From: Tetracladium setigerum
Lineage: Eukaryota; Ascomycota; Leotiomycetes; Helotiales
Direction of reading: 5' to 3'
DNA: 64,000 nucleotides
Assembly (NCBI GenBank): GCA_031472005.1
Contig: PZJY01000002.1
Span: 3,162,001 to 3,226,000 of the forward strand
Positions 23,829 to 34,299 of this stretch are shown here, piece by piece. A program made the translations under genes and the position numbers. Under the pieces are notes generated by a model. It worked only from the letters and a program-made list of their open reading frames with translations. It ran no database searches and was not told the DNA's origin. How positions within the stretch are numbered: position 1 is the stretch's first letter; every line of letters starts with the position of its first letter.

Positions 23829-25253
23829 CTAGTGAGTACACGCCAGCTCCCTAAAGCCGATCGTCCACTTCATACTTCCCATGATGACAACCAAAAAGGC
23901 CAAAGCAATTGTAATGCTTATCGCCCCATAGGTATAAGCATGTCTTCGCCGTAAGGTACTCAATTCTCCAACCCATGTGCTGACAGTTGTCAAGCAACCA
24001 CAAAACCCATCCTGGACGCCCTGCAGAACCTGACACCCAACTACTCCTCCCAAGGGTACATGCTGCAGGTCCCAGCACATTCCCAATATAACGGTTCCAG
24101 AAATGTTTGCCGTAAAAGTACCCAGTGGGAAAGAGGGGATTTTCCCATTCAGCCAGTGCGAAAGATAGAACCGCCCGAGACATCCAAGAGGTGCAAATAC
24201 CAACGCGAATACCGCTCGACCTCGCCAGATCTCATTCGCAGCGCTGTAGCGGTCCGGAGGGAGTATCGCAAGAAAGACAGCGCCAAGCCAGCACCCAAAA
24301 GAGAGAAACACTATGCTGGGATCTATCCATTTACGGCCAAATTTGAACGGGATGCTAGGTATGAAGCTTTCTGTGGCAATAGCAATATGAGCTCCAACAA
24401 CAAGCCCGCCCATGCAAATTGCAACGGTTGCAATAATTACAGCCAACAGAGCCATGAATGAATGACCTCCATTCCGGGCTATAACGGTATTGTGATCGGG
24501 AGGAGGCAATGCATTCGATAGAGCCAGGAATATATCCCGTATAAAGGACGAGAAGGACGTAAAGCAACCGCACATGCCGGTCGTAAGGCCAATATACAGC
24601 GGGATAGTCTTTTTGGTTGCATTATGTGCCTTCTTGGCAGCTTCAATGTCAACATGGCTGGAACCATTCTGCTCGCCCTGGGCTCCTTCCTTTGCCCTTT
24701 CGAGCGCCAGGTGGTATTTTGGGATGCCCCATTCATCCCTGAATAGCTTTCTTTCCTCGGTAAGAAATCCAAACAACAAACAGCCGCCGAAGTTTGCCCA
24801 TATTTCGGTGAAGATGACTGGAGATCCGGGGTAAAATGTGAGGGCTTGTAAACCAAGCCTGGCAAGCGTTCCAAAGAAGGAGAAGAAGATCAGATAGGAG
24901 ATAGTGTATAGTTGAGTTGCGGTCCGGGAGAGTTTTGGCAGGTGTTTTCCATCCGTGCTGTTGGATCTTTGGACTGAATCTTGCCTCTCTTCTTGATAAT
25001 ACTGCTGCTCTTCGTCCAAACTATGCTGTTGATACAGATGACGTTCGTGGGGATTCTGAACCGGTGGAAGGTTCGCCAATTCAACGAGATTTGAGCCATC
25101 CCCAAAACCATTGATCATCTCCTCATACTCCGGCCCATGATTCCCGCTATCTTCCGCATCTACGGCTCTGATACGTCGTTCCTGGGGCTGTTGTGATGCA
25201 GATGCTTGTGTTTGTGGAAGAGTTTGCTGAGGACTCTTTGTTGAGAAAGTCAT
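23829..25253 (-). CDS. FEX1: Plasma membrane fluoride exporter FEX (tandem CrcB domains)
   Basis: Single exon, 474 residues. A hydrophilic N-terminus of about 125 residues precedes two CrcB modules. The first contains FGTLARLGLQ, EIWANFGGCLLFGFL and TGMCGCFTSFSSF; the second contains FAPLGCLGRFYLS, GTFTANISGTVILGM and DGFCGCLTTVSTW. The G(M/F)CGC-(F/L)T-(S/T) blocks with following phenylalanine/serine track are the fluoride pore signatures, and the two halves are predicted in opposite topology. Family knowledge: eukaryotic FEX proteins are fused two-domain Fluc channels that expel fluoride and are needed for fluoride resistance. About nine membrane segments can be counted. The gene is divergent from uracil phosphoribosyltransferase over 452 bp. 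Confidence 0.95.
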   Translation of the reverse strand: MTFSTKSPQQTLPQTQASASQQPQERRIRAVDAEDSGNHGPEYEEMINGFGDGSNLVELANLPPVQNPHERHLYQQHSLDEEQQYYQEERQDSVQRSNSTDGKHLPKLSRTATQLYTISYLIFFSFFGTLARLGLQALTFYPGSPVIFTEIWANFGGCLLFGFLTEERKLFRDEWGIPKYHLALERAKEGAQGEQNGSSHVDIEAAKKAHNATKKTIPLYIGLTTGMCGCFTSFSSFIRDIFLALSNALPPPDHNTVIARNGGHSFMALLAVIIATVAICMGGLVVGAHIAIATESFIPSIPFKFGRKWIDPSIVFLSFGCWLGAVFLAILPPDRYSAANEIWRGRAVFALVFAPLGCLGRFYLSHWLNGKIPSFPLGTFTANISGTVILGMCWDLQHVPLGGVVGCQVLQGVQDGFCGCLTTVSTWVGELSTLRRRHAYTYGAISITIALAFLVVIMGSMKWTIGFRELACTH

Positions 25254-25705
25254 ATCCTTCCTTAATCTTAATGGGCGAGTTCAATCTCACTCTGCTACTG
25301 CACCTTCCCTATCGCAGTCGCAAAGCCGCAATGCAAACAAAGTAAGTATCATAACGATTGTCGTGGTCAAACAGCATTAGGAAGTTGACAGTGATCCAAC
25401 GTGACGATAGAAAAGCTTGATGACCACATCCACGATAGTGGTGGAGTTGTAGTGGAGCAGTCCCTGTTGGTCCCCTTGGTCCCAAGGCTGTTGGGCCTAG
25501 GAAGTCGCCCTTGTCCGGATGCAGGGGGAGCTCGTTCCCCACTCCTGTATCGGTCTGGGGAGTACATAAACACCCCTCACCGTCGACAATCCAGAGACAT
25601 TATTATATCCTCAAGGTAATTGCTTCTCAAGATCCTGAAGGTGACCCATAACTAACATACTCGCAGCAGCAGAATAGCAAAACAACAAAACAAATCAACC
25701 CAATA
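25254..25705. promoter_or_regulatory. Divergent promoter of FEX and uracil phosphoribosyltransferase
   Basis: 452-bp space between two starts on opposite strands, so it should serve both genes. No specific factor site is claimed. A purine-rich leader lies directly before the plus-strand start. Confidence 0.55.
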
Positions 25706-26535
25706 ATGGCTCAATCACTTCCCTCTAATGTGCATGTTAGCACTCACCCATCGGTACAAGCCAAGCTCAGTCAACTCCGATCAAGCAAGGCGAATTCAAG
25801 GGAGACAAAAGCGTTGGTTCATGAGATTGGTTTGATGATCGGTTATGAAGCTGTTGGTGCTGGCTTGACCGTTACAAACGGACCTGAGGTATGCATACAC
25901 TTCCATTCTGGGAGTCAAGGTGCAACAGTATACCTCAAATACTAACCCCTCGTAGAGCAAGACACCGCTAGGATATACCTATACCACTCAAGACATCGCC
26001 ACCACCATCTCTCTGGTTCCTATTCTTCGCAGCGGCTTGGGACTCCTTGAATGTAAAGAATATCCATATATAAAAATCTAAGAATAAAACTCCAGGCTAA
26101 TAACTTTCCCCAACAGCAATCCAAACCCTTCTCCCCAACCCTGCCCCAGTCCACCACCTCGGTCTCTTTCGCGAGCCTACAACCCTCGCCCCCGTCGAAT
26201 ACTACAATAACCTCCCATACCACATCCCCGTCGCACCTCTTTCCTCTACCTCCAACTCCTCAGCCTCCGAAGTAGCTTTCCTCCTTGACCCTGTCATTGC
26301 CACGGGAGGAACCTGCGTTGCTGCCATTCAAACACTGAAAGAATGGGGTGTCAAGAAAGTGATCGTCATTGCAGTTCTCGGTGCCGTTCCTGGTGTCTTG
26401 AAGGCTAGTCAAGAGTGGCCAGAGGGAACAGAGATTTGGTTGGGTGGTTTGGATGAGGAGTTGAATGAGAAGGGCATGATTGTGCCTGGTTTGGGTGATG
26501 TTGGTGATAGGCTTTTCTTGACTATTGGAAAGTGA
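25706..26535 (+). CDS. Uracil phosphoribosyltransferase
   Basis: Three exons (25706-25888, 25956-26052, 26117-26535), introns 67 and 64 bp, 232 residues. The PRPP-binding loop is FLLDPVIATGGTCVAAI, and VPILRSGLGLLESIQTLLP plus HHLGLFREPTTLAPVEYYNN are typical of Upp/FUR1 proteins. The C-terminus (LGGLDEELNEKGMIVPGLGD) carries the uracil-binding glycine-rich turn. Family knowledge: the enzyme joins uracil to PRPP to make UMP in pyrimidine salvage and is the step that activates 5-fluorouracil. An N-terminal MAQSLPSNVHVSTHPSVQAK segment matches the family start. Cytosolic. Confidence 0.94.
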
Positions 26536-26876
26536 AAATGGCCGACTGGTCGGTCTGTCACTTGCTTGATCTAGGTAGCGATCCTCGTGAGCTACGATGT
26601 CTTGTTGGCGTACAAATATGGATGGTGTTTGGGGCGTCGAAACTGGAGAAAGACTAGATTGATACCTTCTTCTTTTTATGTGAAAGATAGAAATGATAAT
26701 GAAGCCTGTTGCCATGAGCCTTCTTCCTTATAATAATGTGTGTGTGAATTCGTGCTAATCATCTAATAAAAACCAATGGGTATCCTCCGTTCCAACTAAC
26801 TTCCAGTTCCTTTGGTGCCCATATTCATAAAATCATTACCCAAGCCAATTCCACCGATTATCTACCAACTCTTCTC

Positions 26877-27329
26877 TTAGCTAAAACCAATGTTCTCATC
26901 CCAAGGAACAAATTGTCCAAGAAAGCAGACAACCTGCCACATTAATGCATAGTATTGCACCAATAGCAATATAAACCCCAGGTACGTAATAGCCGAAGCC
27001 ACCACATAAGGTGTTGGTTCAATCAAAAAGTCCTGCCAAAGCTGGGTAAACCAGTACTCGTAATCCAATATTTCATAATTCATGAGACTCTCAAACTGTT
27101 CGTCGGGCAGAGTTTCCGCTCGGTATCGAAAATGTGTCGAACGATAATTCGATGCTTCCGCGCCAAGTTCAAGTGATGGTAAGACAATATTCGGCCCCTC
27201 TTCACACCGTACTCGTTCGGCTAGAAGTCGAAATCGTACGTACCTCTTCAAGACTCCCCTCTGGATCTTCGTTCTCACGTTCGTTTTGGTCTTCGTCCTT
27301 GGATTATTCAGGTAGGTGGGCTGAGTACC
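26877..27329 (-). CDS. Uncertain open frame behind the Sec2-like gene
   Basis: A frame open to a stop at 26877 reads LPDEQFESLMNYEILDYEYW, then two hydrophobic stretches (YVVASAITYLGFILLLVQYY, ALMWQVVCFLGQFV). Composition looks protein-like, but there is no clear start, and I recognise no family. It may be an independent small membrane protein, a differently spliced tail of the Sec2-like gene, or merely 3' untranslated sequence. The start given here is arbitrary within the open frame. Confidence 0.25.
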   Translation of the reverse strand, partial: GTQPTYLNNPRTKTKTNVRTKIQRGVLKRYVRFRLLAERVRCEEGPNIVLPSLELGAEASNYRSTHFRYRAETLPDEQFESLMNYEILDYEYWFTQLWQDFLIEPTPYVVASAITYLGFILLLVQYYALMWQVVCFLGQFVPWDENIGFS

Positions 27330-27333
27330 ACTC

Positions 27334-28143
27334 TCATCTCCCTGGCGCAAGAAGTCCCCTAACCCTCTCAATCCTTTGCATCGCGGCCTCCAACTTCTCC
27401 AGCCTCTTCCTCTTTTCCCCATCTCTCCTCTCCAGCACCTCCACCCTCGCCTCCAGCTTCGCACGCGCCTTCCGTTCCGTAGCCACCATCTCATTTGCCT
27501 GCTCGAACAGCTGCGCCGTTAGATCCTCAATCTCGACATTCGTTTGTGACAGCTTTCCCTCTGCGGCTTGCCGTAGCGCTTGCTCCCTGTTCAACGCTGC
27601 TGTGAGATCCTCAGTTGAAGGCGATGGCGGAGGCCCGGGCTGTAGATTCGGCGTGGATTTGCGTGTAGCGAGGAAGGAGGACAGGCGGTTTTGGACGGGG
27701 AGATAGGAGAATCGACTAGGACTTGCTTGGTCCTCCTCTGCAGCTGCTACGGTGAGGGCTTTTGCTTCTTTATTCTGTTGTCGCAAGCGATGAATCTCGT
27801 CTTCATAGTCTGCCCATTTATCCACTGTTCAACATATCCATTAGTTTCTCGTCTCGCCGTAATCATGCGGAGAAGAGGTTGACGAACCGGCGGAAGCTGC
27901 TTTTTGGTTCAACAATCGGACTTGCGCTTCTAGATCTTCGATCTGTTTCTGTGCGTCGAGGATTGCGCTGGTTGATGAGTGCGGCAGACTCTCACCACAG
28001 CTCGGACAAGCTGCTGATTGCGCTCCTCTCTCTGGCGCCGAGGCCATAGTTAGGGTCATCGTCGTTGTTGACATCGAGGCAGGCGACTCGTGCTGTGTGT
28101 GATCGTTTGTGTTGGAAGTCTGGGGCTGGTGTGTTGTGGTCAT
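27334..28143 (-). CDS. Sec2-like Rab guanine nucleotide exchange factor, short form
   Basis: Two exons (28143-27888, 27824-27334) with a 63-bp GTTCGT...CAG intron, 248 residues. The N-terminus has CPSCGESLPH and a heptad run (AQKQIEDLEAQVRLLNQK). The C-terminal half carries the Sec2 coiled coil: ALNREQALRQAAEGKLSQTN, then EDLTAQLFEQANEMVATERK, then KRKRLEKLEAAMQRIERVRG. This matches the Sec2/Rabin8 GEF domain. Family knowledge: Sec2 activates the exocytic Rab Sec4 on secretory vesicles and supports polarised growth. The protein is shorter than yeast Sec2 (which is over 700 residues), ending just after the catalytic coil. An alternative in-frame start lies at 28233. Confidence 0.78.
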
Positions 28144-28819
28144 GGGATGAAAGCGATACAGATCAAATGTTTCAAAGAGCAGTAGGTTAGGCAGGCAGTG
28201 GTTCTTTGCTCGTGAAAATTCCTTCGTAGGCACAGAGAGAGGGATTTTGGATGTGAAGAAATAAGCAGGAATTCAGGAATGGCGGCGAGTTCGTGTTGCT
28301 TTTTGCCTTTTTGCCTTTTTGCACTTGTGGTGGAAGTCGTATGCCTTCGAGCTGCGCCTTGTCCCTCTCCCTCTCAGCCTGGACCTTTAACCTTAGGCTC
28401 GGGGGATCCCTGTGAACCTTCTGTGGGACCCTGTCCGCCACATGTCGATCGACGTTCTTCTTATTTTTGACCTCAACTTTGATATTTGGTCCTCGTGGAA
28501 AAATAAGAACAACAGTCGAATTCTTTCGCTCCCTCTCATAATCACACAAATATGTGACTAGCGAAGATTCTGCTTGTAAAAGGGCACTCTGCTGCCAAAA
28601 GCTCCACGAAAAACAAATTCTAACAACAAGACTTGGAAATGATCAGAAACACCGATCGACAGAATATCATTATGCATTACTCTCGAGATCTACTAAATAT
28701 CAATGATGGCATACAAGTTTCTTCTTTTTCTTTTCTTAAACTCCTGGTATTCCTCCCTTTACATATCCGTCCGGTCTGCTATAGATTCTAAGTCTTATCC
28801 TTTCTATCTCTCTATTGTC
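28144..28819. other. Intergenic region
   Basis: Promoter side of the Sec2-like gene and 3' flank of the unknown 386-aa gene. No supported gene. Confidence 0.5.
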
Positions 28820-30164
28820 TTAACATCCCAAATCCAAATATCTTAACACCGCCATCTGGAAAGCAAGTAAGCAAGCCATCCACCAAGTAAGACGAAAGAA
28901 AGGGAAAACATACATAGTCTGCATTGTCATTGAAAAAACATTTCCCGAGATTTCTAGCCTTCGACAAAGCTTCCCTACTCCTCTCAGCCTCCACCAGGTC
29001 TTGTTTTCGCATACAGTCGGTCACTTTGTCCAAACAATACAAAACCCTCTCGTCTCCCCCTTTTTCTTCCTTCTTCCCAATCTTCACCCAAGAAACAGCA
29101 TCGTCAAGTGCCAGAAAATCCCTCCATACACCCTTCTTACACGCTCTCGGGTCTTTGTGATCACAAGCACACACCATCGTGCTCAGTTGTCTCTCCTCAA
29201 TTTCAGACTCGAACATCCATCTGTCAAGCATCTTGCAGAGTTTAATACGCAGGGGTTTGCGTAGTGGTTTATAACCATTGATGTCGCATTTCTGGAGTTT
29301 CACACTCTTGCTGTGACTTAATGTTGAGGATAGAATCGTTTTGGCGGCGGCATTGTGGTGGTGACTATTGAGTTTGGAGTGGTTTGTGGATTCATGCTCT
29401 TGGAATTCTTGTTGCGGAGATGGCGTCTTGCTGTCAACAAATCTGATTGACCGGGTGCTCATAAGAGAGGAGACGGATGAGCCCAATGTGTTGCTTGATG
29501 CGTTGCTCGATCCGCCAAAGTTGATGCTAATTGACAAGGTCGAAGATGTGCTGTCATCGGTGCTAGATGAACTTGAAGATGTAATCGATTCAGAAAGTGC
29601 TGGAAAGCTTTTGCGGGGCTGTTGACATGTTAGCCAGCGAACTAGAAAATTGGATGCATCTGTCCGACTTACATAGCTAGTGGGTGTATATGACTTCGAT
29701 ACATAATCAACTGAATGTGCGCTGAATATGCCTTCACTATCAACTTTGCGAATTGGCTTGAGTGCAACAAGATACCTCTTCTTATTTGGCATGAGCGAGT
29801 AAATTCCTGGAACTGGCAGTTTGGAAAAATAAAGTTCTCCAGAGTCGTCGCTACTGAGCATAAATTTTCCCCACTGTGTTCAGTCAGCAAGCTGATTGAG
29901 GTTTGTTTTTTTGGTCTGGATTATGAGGTGTTTGGGGGAATTTACAGTTTCTGGGCGACCCAAAGGATGATGAAAAAGGGTGGTCTTTGGTGTGTTGGGA
30001 ACATGGCGTTCATAGGAGATATCCGAGTCAACTGATGTCGTGGAGGCAAAATTTCCATTAGAAGTGAAAGATGTCCGTTGGTAAACCTGACGGTCGGTTG
30101 TGGAATCATTGAACTGGGAGCTGTTCGTAGCTCGGAGAGGATAAGGAACCATTGGCAGAGACAT
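28820..30164 (-). CDS. Unknown protein, four exons
   Basis: Exons 30164-29946, 29873-29673, 29618-28914 and 28855-28820, introns 72, 54 and 58 bp with good branch points, giving 386 residues. I do not recognise a family. The N-terminus is polar. A segment GKFMLSSDDSGELYFSKLPV followed by GIYSLMPNKKRYLVALKPIR looks folded. A serine/threonine-rich linker (around residues 150-200) leads into a cysteine-containing helical part (KLCKMLDRWMFESEIEE, TMVCACDHKDPRACKKGVWR, DAVSWVKIGKKEEK). Two introns are multiples of three and keep the frame open if retained, so isoforms are possible. The start at 30164 is chosen because it is the first Met giving low-complexity polar sequence; 30239 is an in-frame alternative. 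Confidence 0.65.
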
Positions 30165-30922
30165 GGACCGAAATTTGTAAGTCCAAAAGCTGTGCTGTGC
30201 TAGAAATAAGGAAAGGAGTCGCGTAGAATTTGGAGACAAATGTATACAGCAGACTATGGTTTTTGTTATCGCCTTGGAGTGGAGAACAGCACTTTATGGA
30301 TAGTAGATAGATGCTGTGATAGCAAATGAGTTCTGGACATGGTATGCTGAGATGGAAATCGTCTATATAGATATTTGACACATGGTTCTGGAGAGGACTA
30401 CTTTGGGGGTGACAATTTGAAAGCAGAATGCACTCTGTCAAAACAGGAGCAGAATTCATAAAGAAGCATGATTACAATGAAAAAGAAGGTTATGTAACGA
30501 TCTACAACGAATGCGGGCGTACCCGTTGCAGATGGGGTCCGCGAAGAACGATGCTGAATAACCCAGTGCATTTGATCGCGAAAGAGTGTTGCCCAACAGA
30601 GGTTCCGCTGATAAAGACACAACGTGGAATGGGACGATAGATGCAGAACGGAATTTGACATGTAATGAGTAAAGGTCACTTAACCTTGGCGAAAAGAGGA
30701 AGAAGCAGCTCGTATCAAAAAGTACCCCAATGTCTGCTTTACCATTTGCATACTGTGCAATTTGCAACATGAGAAAAGAAATTCACATGTGGTTTTTGGC
30801 CCCGATCGATTGATTTTGCTGTGACTTCATATTCTATTGGGCATTCCACACCTATTGCAGTGCCCCCGTAATGTTATCAAGCAATCCCATACCATGCGAA
30901 GACCCAAATGCAATCAAATCCC
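30165..30922. other. Intergenic region
   Basis: Space between the unknown 386-aa gene and the 3' end of the eL32 gene. No supported gene or repeat. Confidence 0.5.
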
Positions 30923-31548
30923 TCAAACCTCAGTCGTGATTCTGGCCTTGGGGTTGGTAACCTTAACACCGAGTTGCTTTGCGCGGGTAATGATCTCAAT
31001 TCTCTTTCTCGACGAAACGGCGTGGGAAATCCTGATCTAGATTAGTCTGGCTGACTATATTCCGTGGAGTCTTGTACATACTCGGCAGCGAAGGTCTTGT
31101 TGTGCATGAGGAGAAGGTCAACTTCACGGACGTTGTTGACGAGGAAAGCCTTGTGACCGGAAGGCATCATGTGGCGGGTCTTCTTGTTGGAACCGAAACC
31201 GATCTATATCCCTAGTCAGCGTTTCCTCGTTGCTGAAGCCCATGGTAGCTCGTAAGATCCAGATTTCGTCGACGGTCTATCCGGGCCACCAATATCCAAT
31301 TCCCCCAATCTGCCCCCATGGTGACCCCTCGATTTCCCGTCCTCAAATCCTCGTCCCCAACTCCAATTCCCGCATTCACGTACCGATGGCATCACCATTT
31401 GGCCCTTGAATCGTCGTCGGACTCTGTTATCGATACCCTTTGGCTTTCTCCAGCTGGGATCAACGCGCATGAAGCGGTCAGATTGATGGCGAGCCCAGGC
31501 GGCCTTGCGTTTCTTGACAATGGGCACATGCTTCTTCGCGGAAACCAT
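30923..31548 (-). CDS. RPL32: Ribosomal protein eL32
   Basis: Three coding exons (31548-31384, 31203-31082, 31031-30923), introns 180 and 50 bp, 131 residues, the normal family length. [47 protein letters not shown], then [20 protein letters not shown] and [20 protein letters not shown] are unmistakable eL32. It is a structural protein of the large cytosolic ribosomal subunit. An acceptor-like sequence with a TACTAAT branch point ends exactly before the ATG, implying an intron in the 5' untranslated region. Family knowledge: yeast Rpl32 autoregulates splicing of an intron near its own start codon, so the leader intron here is a plausible control point. Confidence 0.96.
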
Positions 31549-31602
31549 CTGCGATCTCATTAGTAAAGACTCTCCGCGTGGTTGATCGTATTAGGAGCTT
31601 GC
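31549..31602 (-). other. Inferred 5' UTR intron of RPL32 with a GC-AG pair
   Basis: Read on the minus strand, CAAG|GCAAGC opens and TTTACTAATGAGATCGCAG closes a 54-bp segment immediately before the start codon. No GT dinucleotide in a suitable place lies within the preceding ~90 bases, so a GC donor (consensus AG|GCAAG) is the only good partner for this strong branch point and acceptor. Confidence 0.6.
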
Positions 31603-32687
31603 CTTGTCGGTCGTTGATGGTTTGGTCGTCGGTGTCGTTTTGGTTTGTCGATGTGCAGTTTTTAGAAGGAAAAGTTTGAGGTTGTGTGTGGTTTGAACGT
31701 TTGACGTTCGCTCATTGGCTCGCCTCTACACAGCTTCTAGTCCCGAATCGGACGATACCACTACATCATGACGTCATCAAGACACGCACCTAGCTATGCC
31801 TCAATAAGCTTATCTTATAAGGTAACAACCCAGCGGCGCGAGAGTATATAAAATTCAATATAGCACACTCGGTCTTAGCACTTGCCTGGGATAACAAATA
31901 CCATTCGACGTGAACATCTCCAACCTAGGCCCCTGATCCATCCTAAATACCTCGTCCATCCTGGTTTTGAGTGTGCCGCTGGTTCTTTTTAAATTAGTTC
32001 AATGATCGGTTTTGTGCTTGTATTGTTCAAAAAACTTCTACTAGATTACTATTTACTTTTCCTCTTTAACAAAGTGAAGAGTAAAATATTCAGTTACACA
32101 GTGGCTTGGCATCGTCACGTGATTCAGGCATCCAGGCAACAATTGCTAGTGTCAAGAGCTTCTCTCTCCTCCCTTCGATTCTTTAGACAAATACATACCA
32201 TTCAGATTGCTCGCTCAGACCCTTCTGCTTTTTCACACTCTCTCCTGGAAATGATCAATACTCTTTTCTCCGAATCCAACTTTGCCCTGCCCGAACTCGG
32301 TAGCATTAAAACTTTACACGTTTTACGTGCGGTCAAGCAATACTTACTACACATCCATCGGATCAGTAACCAGTAGAAGGTTAGTTTTCCGACTAGCTTA
32401 TATGGGAAGATAATTAAGATATATTAGTATATCTAATATCTTTTTATCACTTTACTTTACAAGATTACAACGCTAAGTCTTGCCTTTCTCACCTCTAGCT
32501 ACATTCATAAAGAAGTTCCCGATCTAGCGCACATCAACCACGCCATTCCAATTCAACCCCCAGTTCCTCATCTCCCCCTCATCAACGTCAATTCCCACGG
32601 AGTCCCGCCGCACGGTATACCTCATTCACTTGTATATCTCGTTCCAATCCTTACAGTTGGAGGTCAGATTGCACGAAACTCACTATC
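31603..32687. other. Intergenic, AT-rich, contains repeat copy A
   Basis: Promoter of RPL32 on the left, then AT-rich sequence with one dispersed repeat copy (32028-32380), then the 5' flank of the BTB gene. A near-palindromic ATATTAGTATATCTAATAT stretch lies near 32420-32440. The 124-residue open frame at 32002-32376 overlaps the repeat and is not supported as a host gene. Confidence 0.55.
32028..32380 (+). repeat. Dispersed repeat, copy A
   Basis: Shares ordered blocks with 42987-43175 in the same orientation: CTnCTACTA, AAGTnAAGAGTAAA, CGCCCTGCCCG-like, GTGCGGTCAAG, ACAnnCATnGGATC and CAGnAGAAGG. This copy has about 160 bp more in the middle. Probably a decayed transposon fragment or solo terminal sequence; no coding domain or terminal inverted repeat was found. 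Confidence 0.7.
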
Positions 32688-33457
32688 ATGATGGAATCCG
32701 AGGTTGGTTTCTACAAGTAAGTTTACAATCTCGAGTTGATATATCGGGTGGCACCTAATCGCAATTTAGGTCGTTGGGTTCAATTATGGTAGAGTTGGAG
32801 ATTGGTGCAGGGAAGACATCAGTCAAAGTTAAAATTCATAAAGACCTCATCTGCAACGCCTCCCCATTCTTTGACAAGATGTTCAATGGTAGCTTTAAAG
32901 AGGCACAAAGCAACCAAGCAACATTTCCCGAGGACGACCCAGCAACATTTGAAGTGCTTTTATATTGGTTATACCGGAAGGAATTGCCCGACTTGAAAAT
33001 CACAACAGCAGAAACATCCAGCACGCCCGTTTACAACTATTGTTCTGTTAAGTTATATGTACTCGCCGAGAAATTCGGCGTTTTCGACTTGATGAACATG
33101 GTCATGGACGAGGTCGTCGAGTTCGCCAGGCAGCCGATCCATGTTGATTATGCGTTCTCTAAAGTCGAAGAGGTGTATAATAATACCATGGACTCGTCAA
33201 AACTAAGACGTTTCTTCACAGCTCTGGTTTTAATATCTCACAGAGACCGCGGGGCGGTTAACACAACTACTGAGAGTATCGATCTGTTGGCAGAGGGCAT
33301 ATCTGAATTCGCGAAAGACTTCAGACTTGAGTCGCTCCGTCAGAACAAATCCAGGTCTCGAAAAACATTCGGAAGTTATAATTGGTGCAAGCACTTCCAT
33401 ATCCATCTCGACAAAGTACGCTGTGAACGAGACGATGATCGTTACTATTCAGATTGA
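32688..33457 (+). CDS. BTB/POZ domain protein
   Basis: Two exons (32688-32716, 32770-33457), 53-bp intron, 238 residues. The BTB core is clear: VKVKIHKDLICNASPFFDKM, then FNGSFKEAQSNQATFPEDDP, then FEVLLYWLYRKELPD, then LYVLAEKFGVFDLMN. This is the large filamentous-fungal group of short BTB-only proteins, often expanded and fast-evolving. BTB domains dimerise and can act as Cul3 adaptors; no MATH, Kelch or other partner domain is present here, so the role is unknown. The first coding exon is only 29 nt. It lies directly downstream of repeat copy A. Confidence 0.82.
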
Positions 33458-34182
33458 GCTAATATAGTTAGCATTGAGATGACGGGTATGTTTCTCACAT
33501 CTTATCTTACGCACCGCTAATGAAGAAATATAGATGGGACATGGGGTTTCTAGTTGCGCGACTTTACCATCAATTGCAGGGACATACGGCAGTTGTTTAC
33601 AGGGAGGTTTATGAATATAATCTTTTTTCGATGTGGATGCGGAGCCGGGAATACTTGGCCACCAAGACTCAGATTAAACCGATAGTGAGCATTGAGATCA
33701 GTATAGCACAGTGAGGAGAAATTCAAAGCGATGACGTATCCTACTTGATATCTCAGAAATATATAATTCTGAACGTAGACAGACACGCCTGACAGACACG
33801 TCCATAAGCAGGAAACGGGCCAAAACGTCATTTGATACTAATATTAAAGCCGAAAATCAACATAAACGCGATCGAGTAATATGGAACGAAAGGGTTTCAA
33901 ATCGCAATTCAAGTCATTAAAAATCTGCGATCTTTTTTTAATTAAGTCATGCAAAATCCAGTGATTTCATCGCCTGAGCAATTGCGTCTGTCCCATATCA
34001 AGCAATAATTGTGCTATAAAAGGTGATCCAGCTATGCATCTGCATTCAAGGCGGATTATATGAGCAAACCTCTCCGCAAAACAATAGCAATATCTCCCAA
34101 ACTCGACTAGAAATTCAAGCGGCAATAGACCCTATCTGTACTTCTTCATTAGTGGTGCGTGAAACAAGGTAGAAGAAACATA
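33458..34182. other. Intergenic, AT-rich
   Basis: Between the BTB gene and the duplicated 3' end of the H3-like gene. No gene supported; only short frames. Confidence 0.5.
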
Positions 34183-34289
34183 CCCATTTGCTTCTTTTAG
34201 TCTGCATTCTTTTGCTTCTCTTTTGCTTCTGTTGCTTTCCCTTGCTTCCCTCTTGTTGCGTGGGATCGTTCGAAGAAGACATTAAGAAC
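34183..34289 (-). repeat. Tandem, decayed copy of the 3' end of the H3-like gene
   Basis: Minus-strand sequence here repeats about 80 bp of the end of the H3-like gene (34295-34371), including TTCGAACGATCCCACGCA and the AAAAGAAG stop-proximal block, with an internal insertion of about 25 bp of AAGCAA-rich sequence. It lies directly after the H3-like stop codon and is out of its frame. Confidence 0.75.
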
Positions 34290-34299
34290 TGCACCCCAT

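Noticed and set aside
31204..31383. snoRNA in the RPL32 intron
   Set aside because: No RUGAUGA box paired with a terminal CUGA was found.
32002..32376. 124-residue frame over repeat copy A as a gene
   Set aside because: Its end coincides with repeat blocks shared with 43.1 kb where the frame is not kept.
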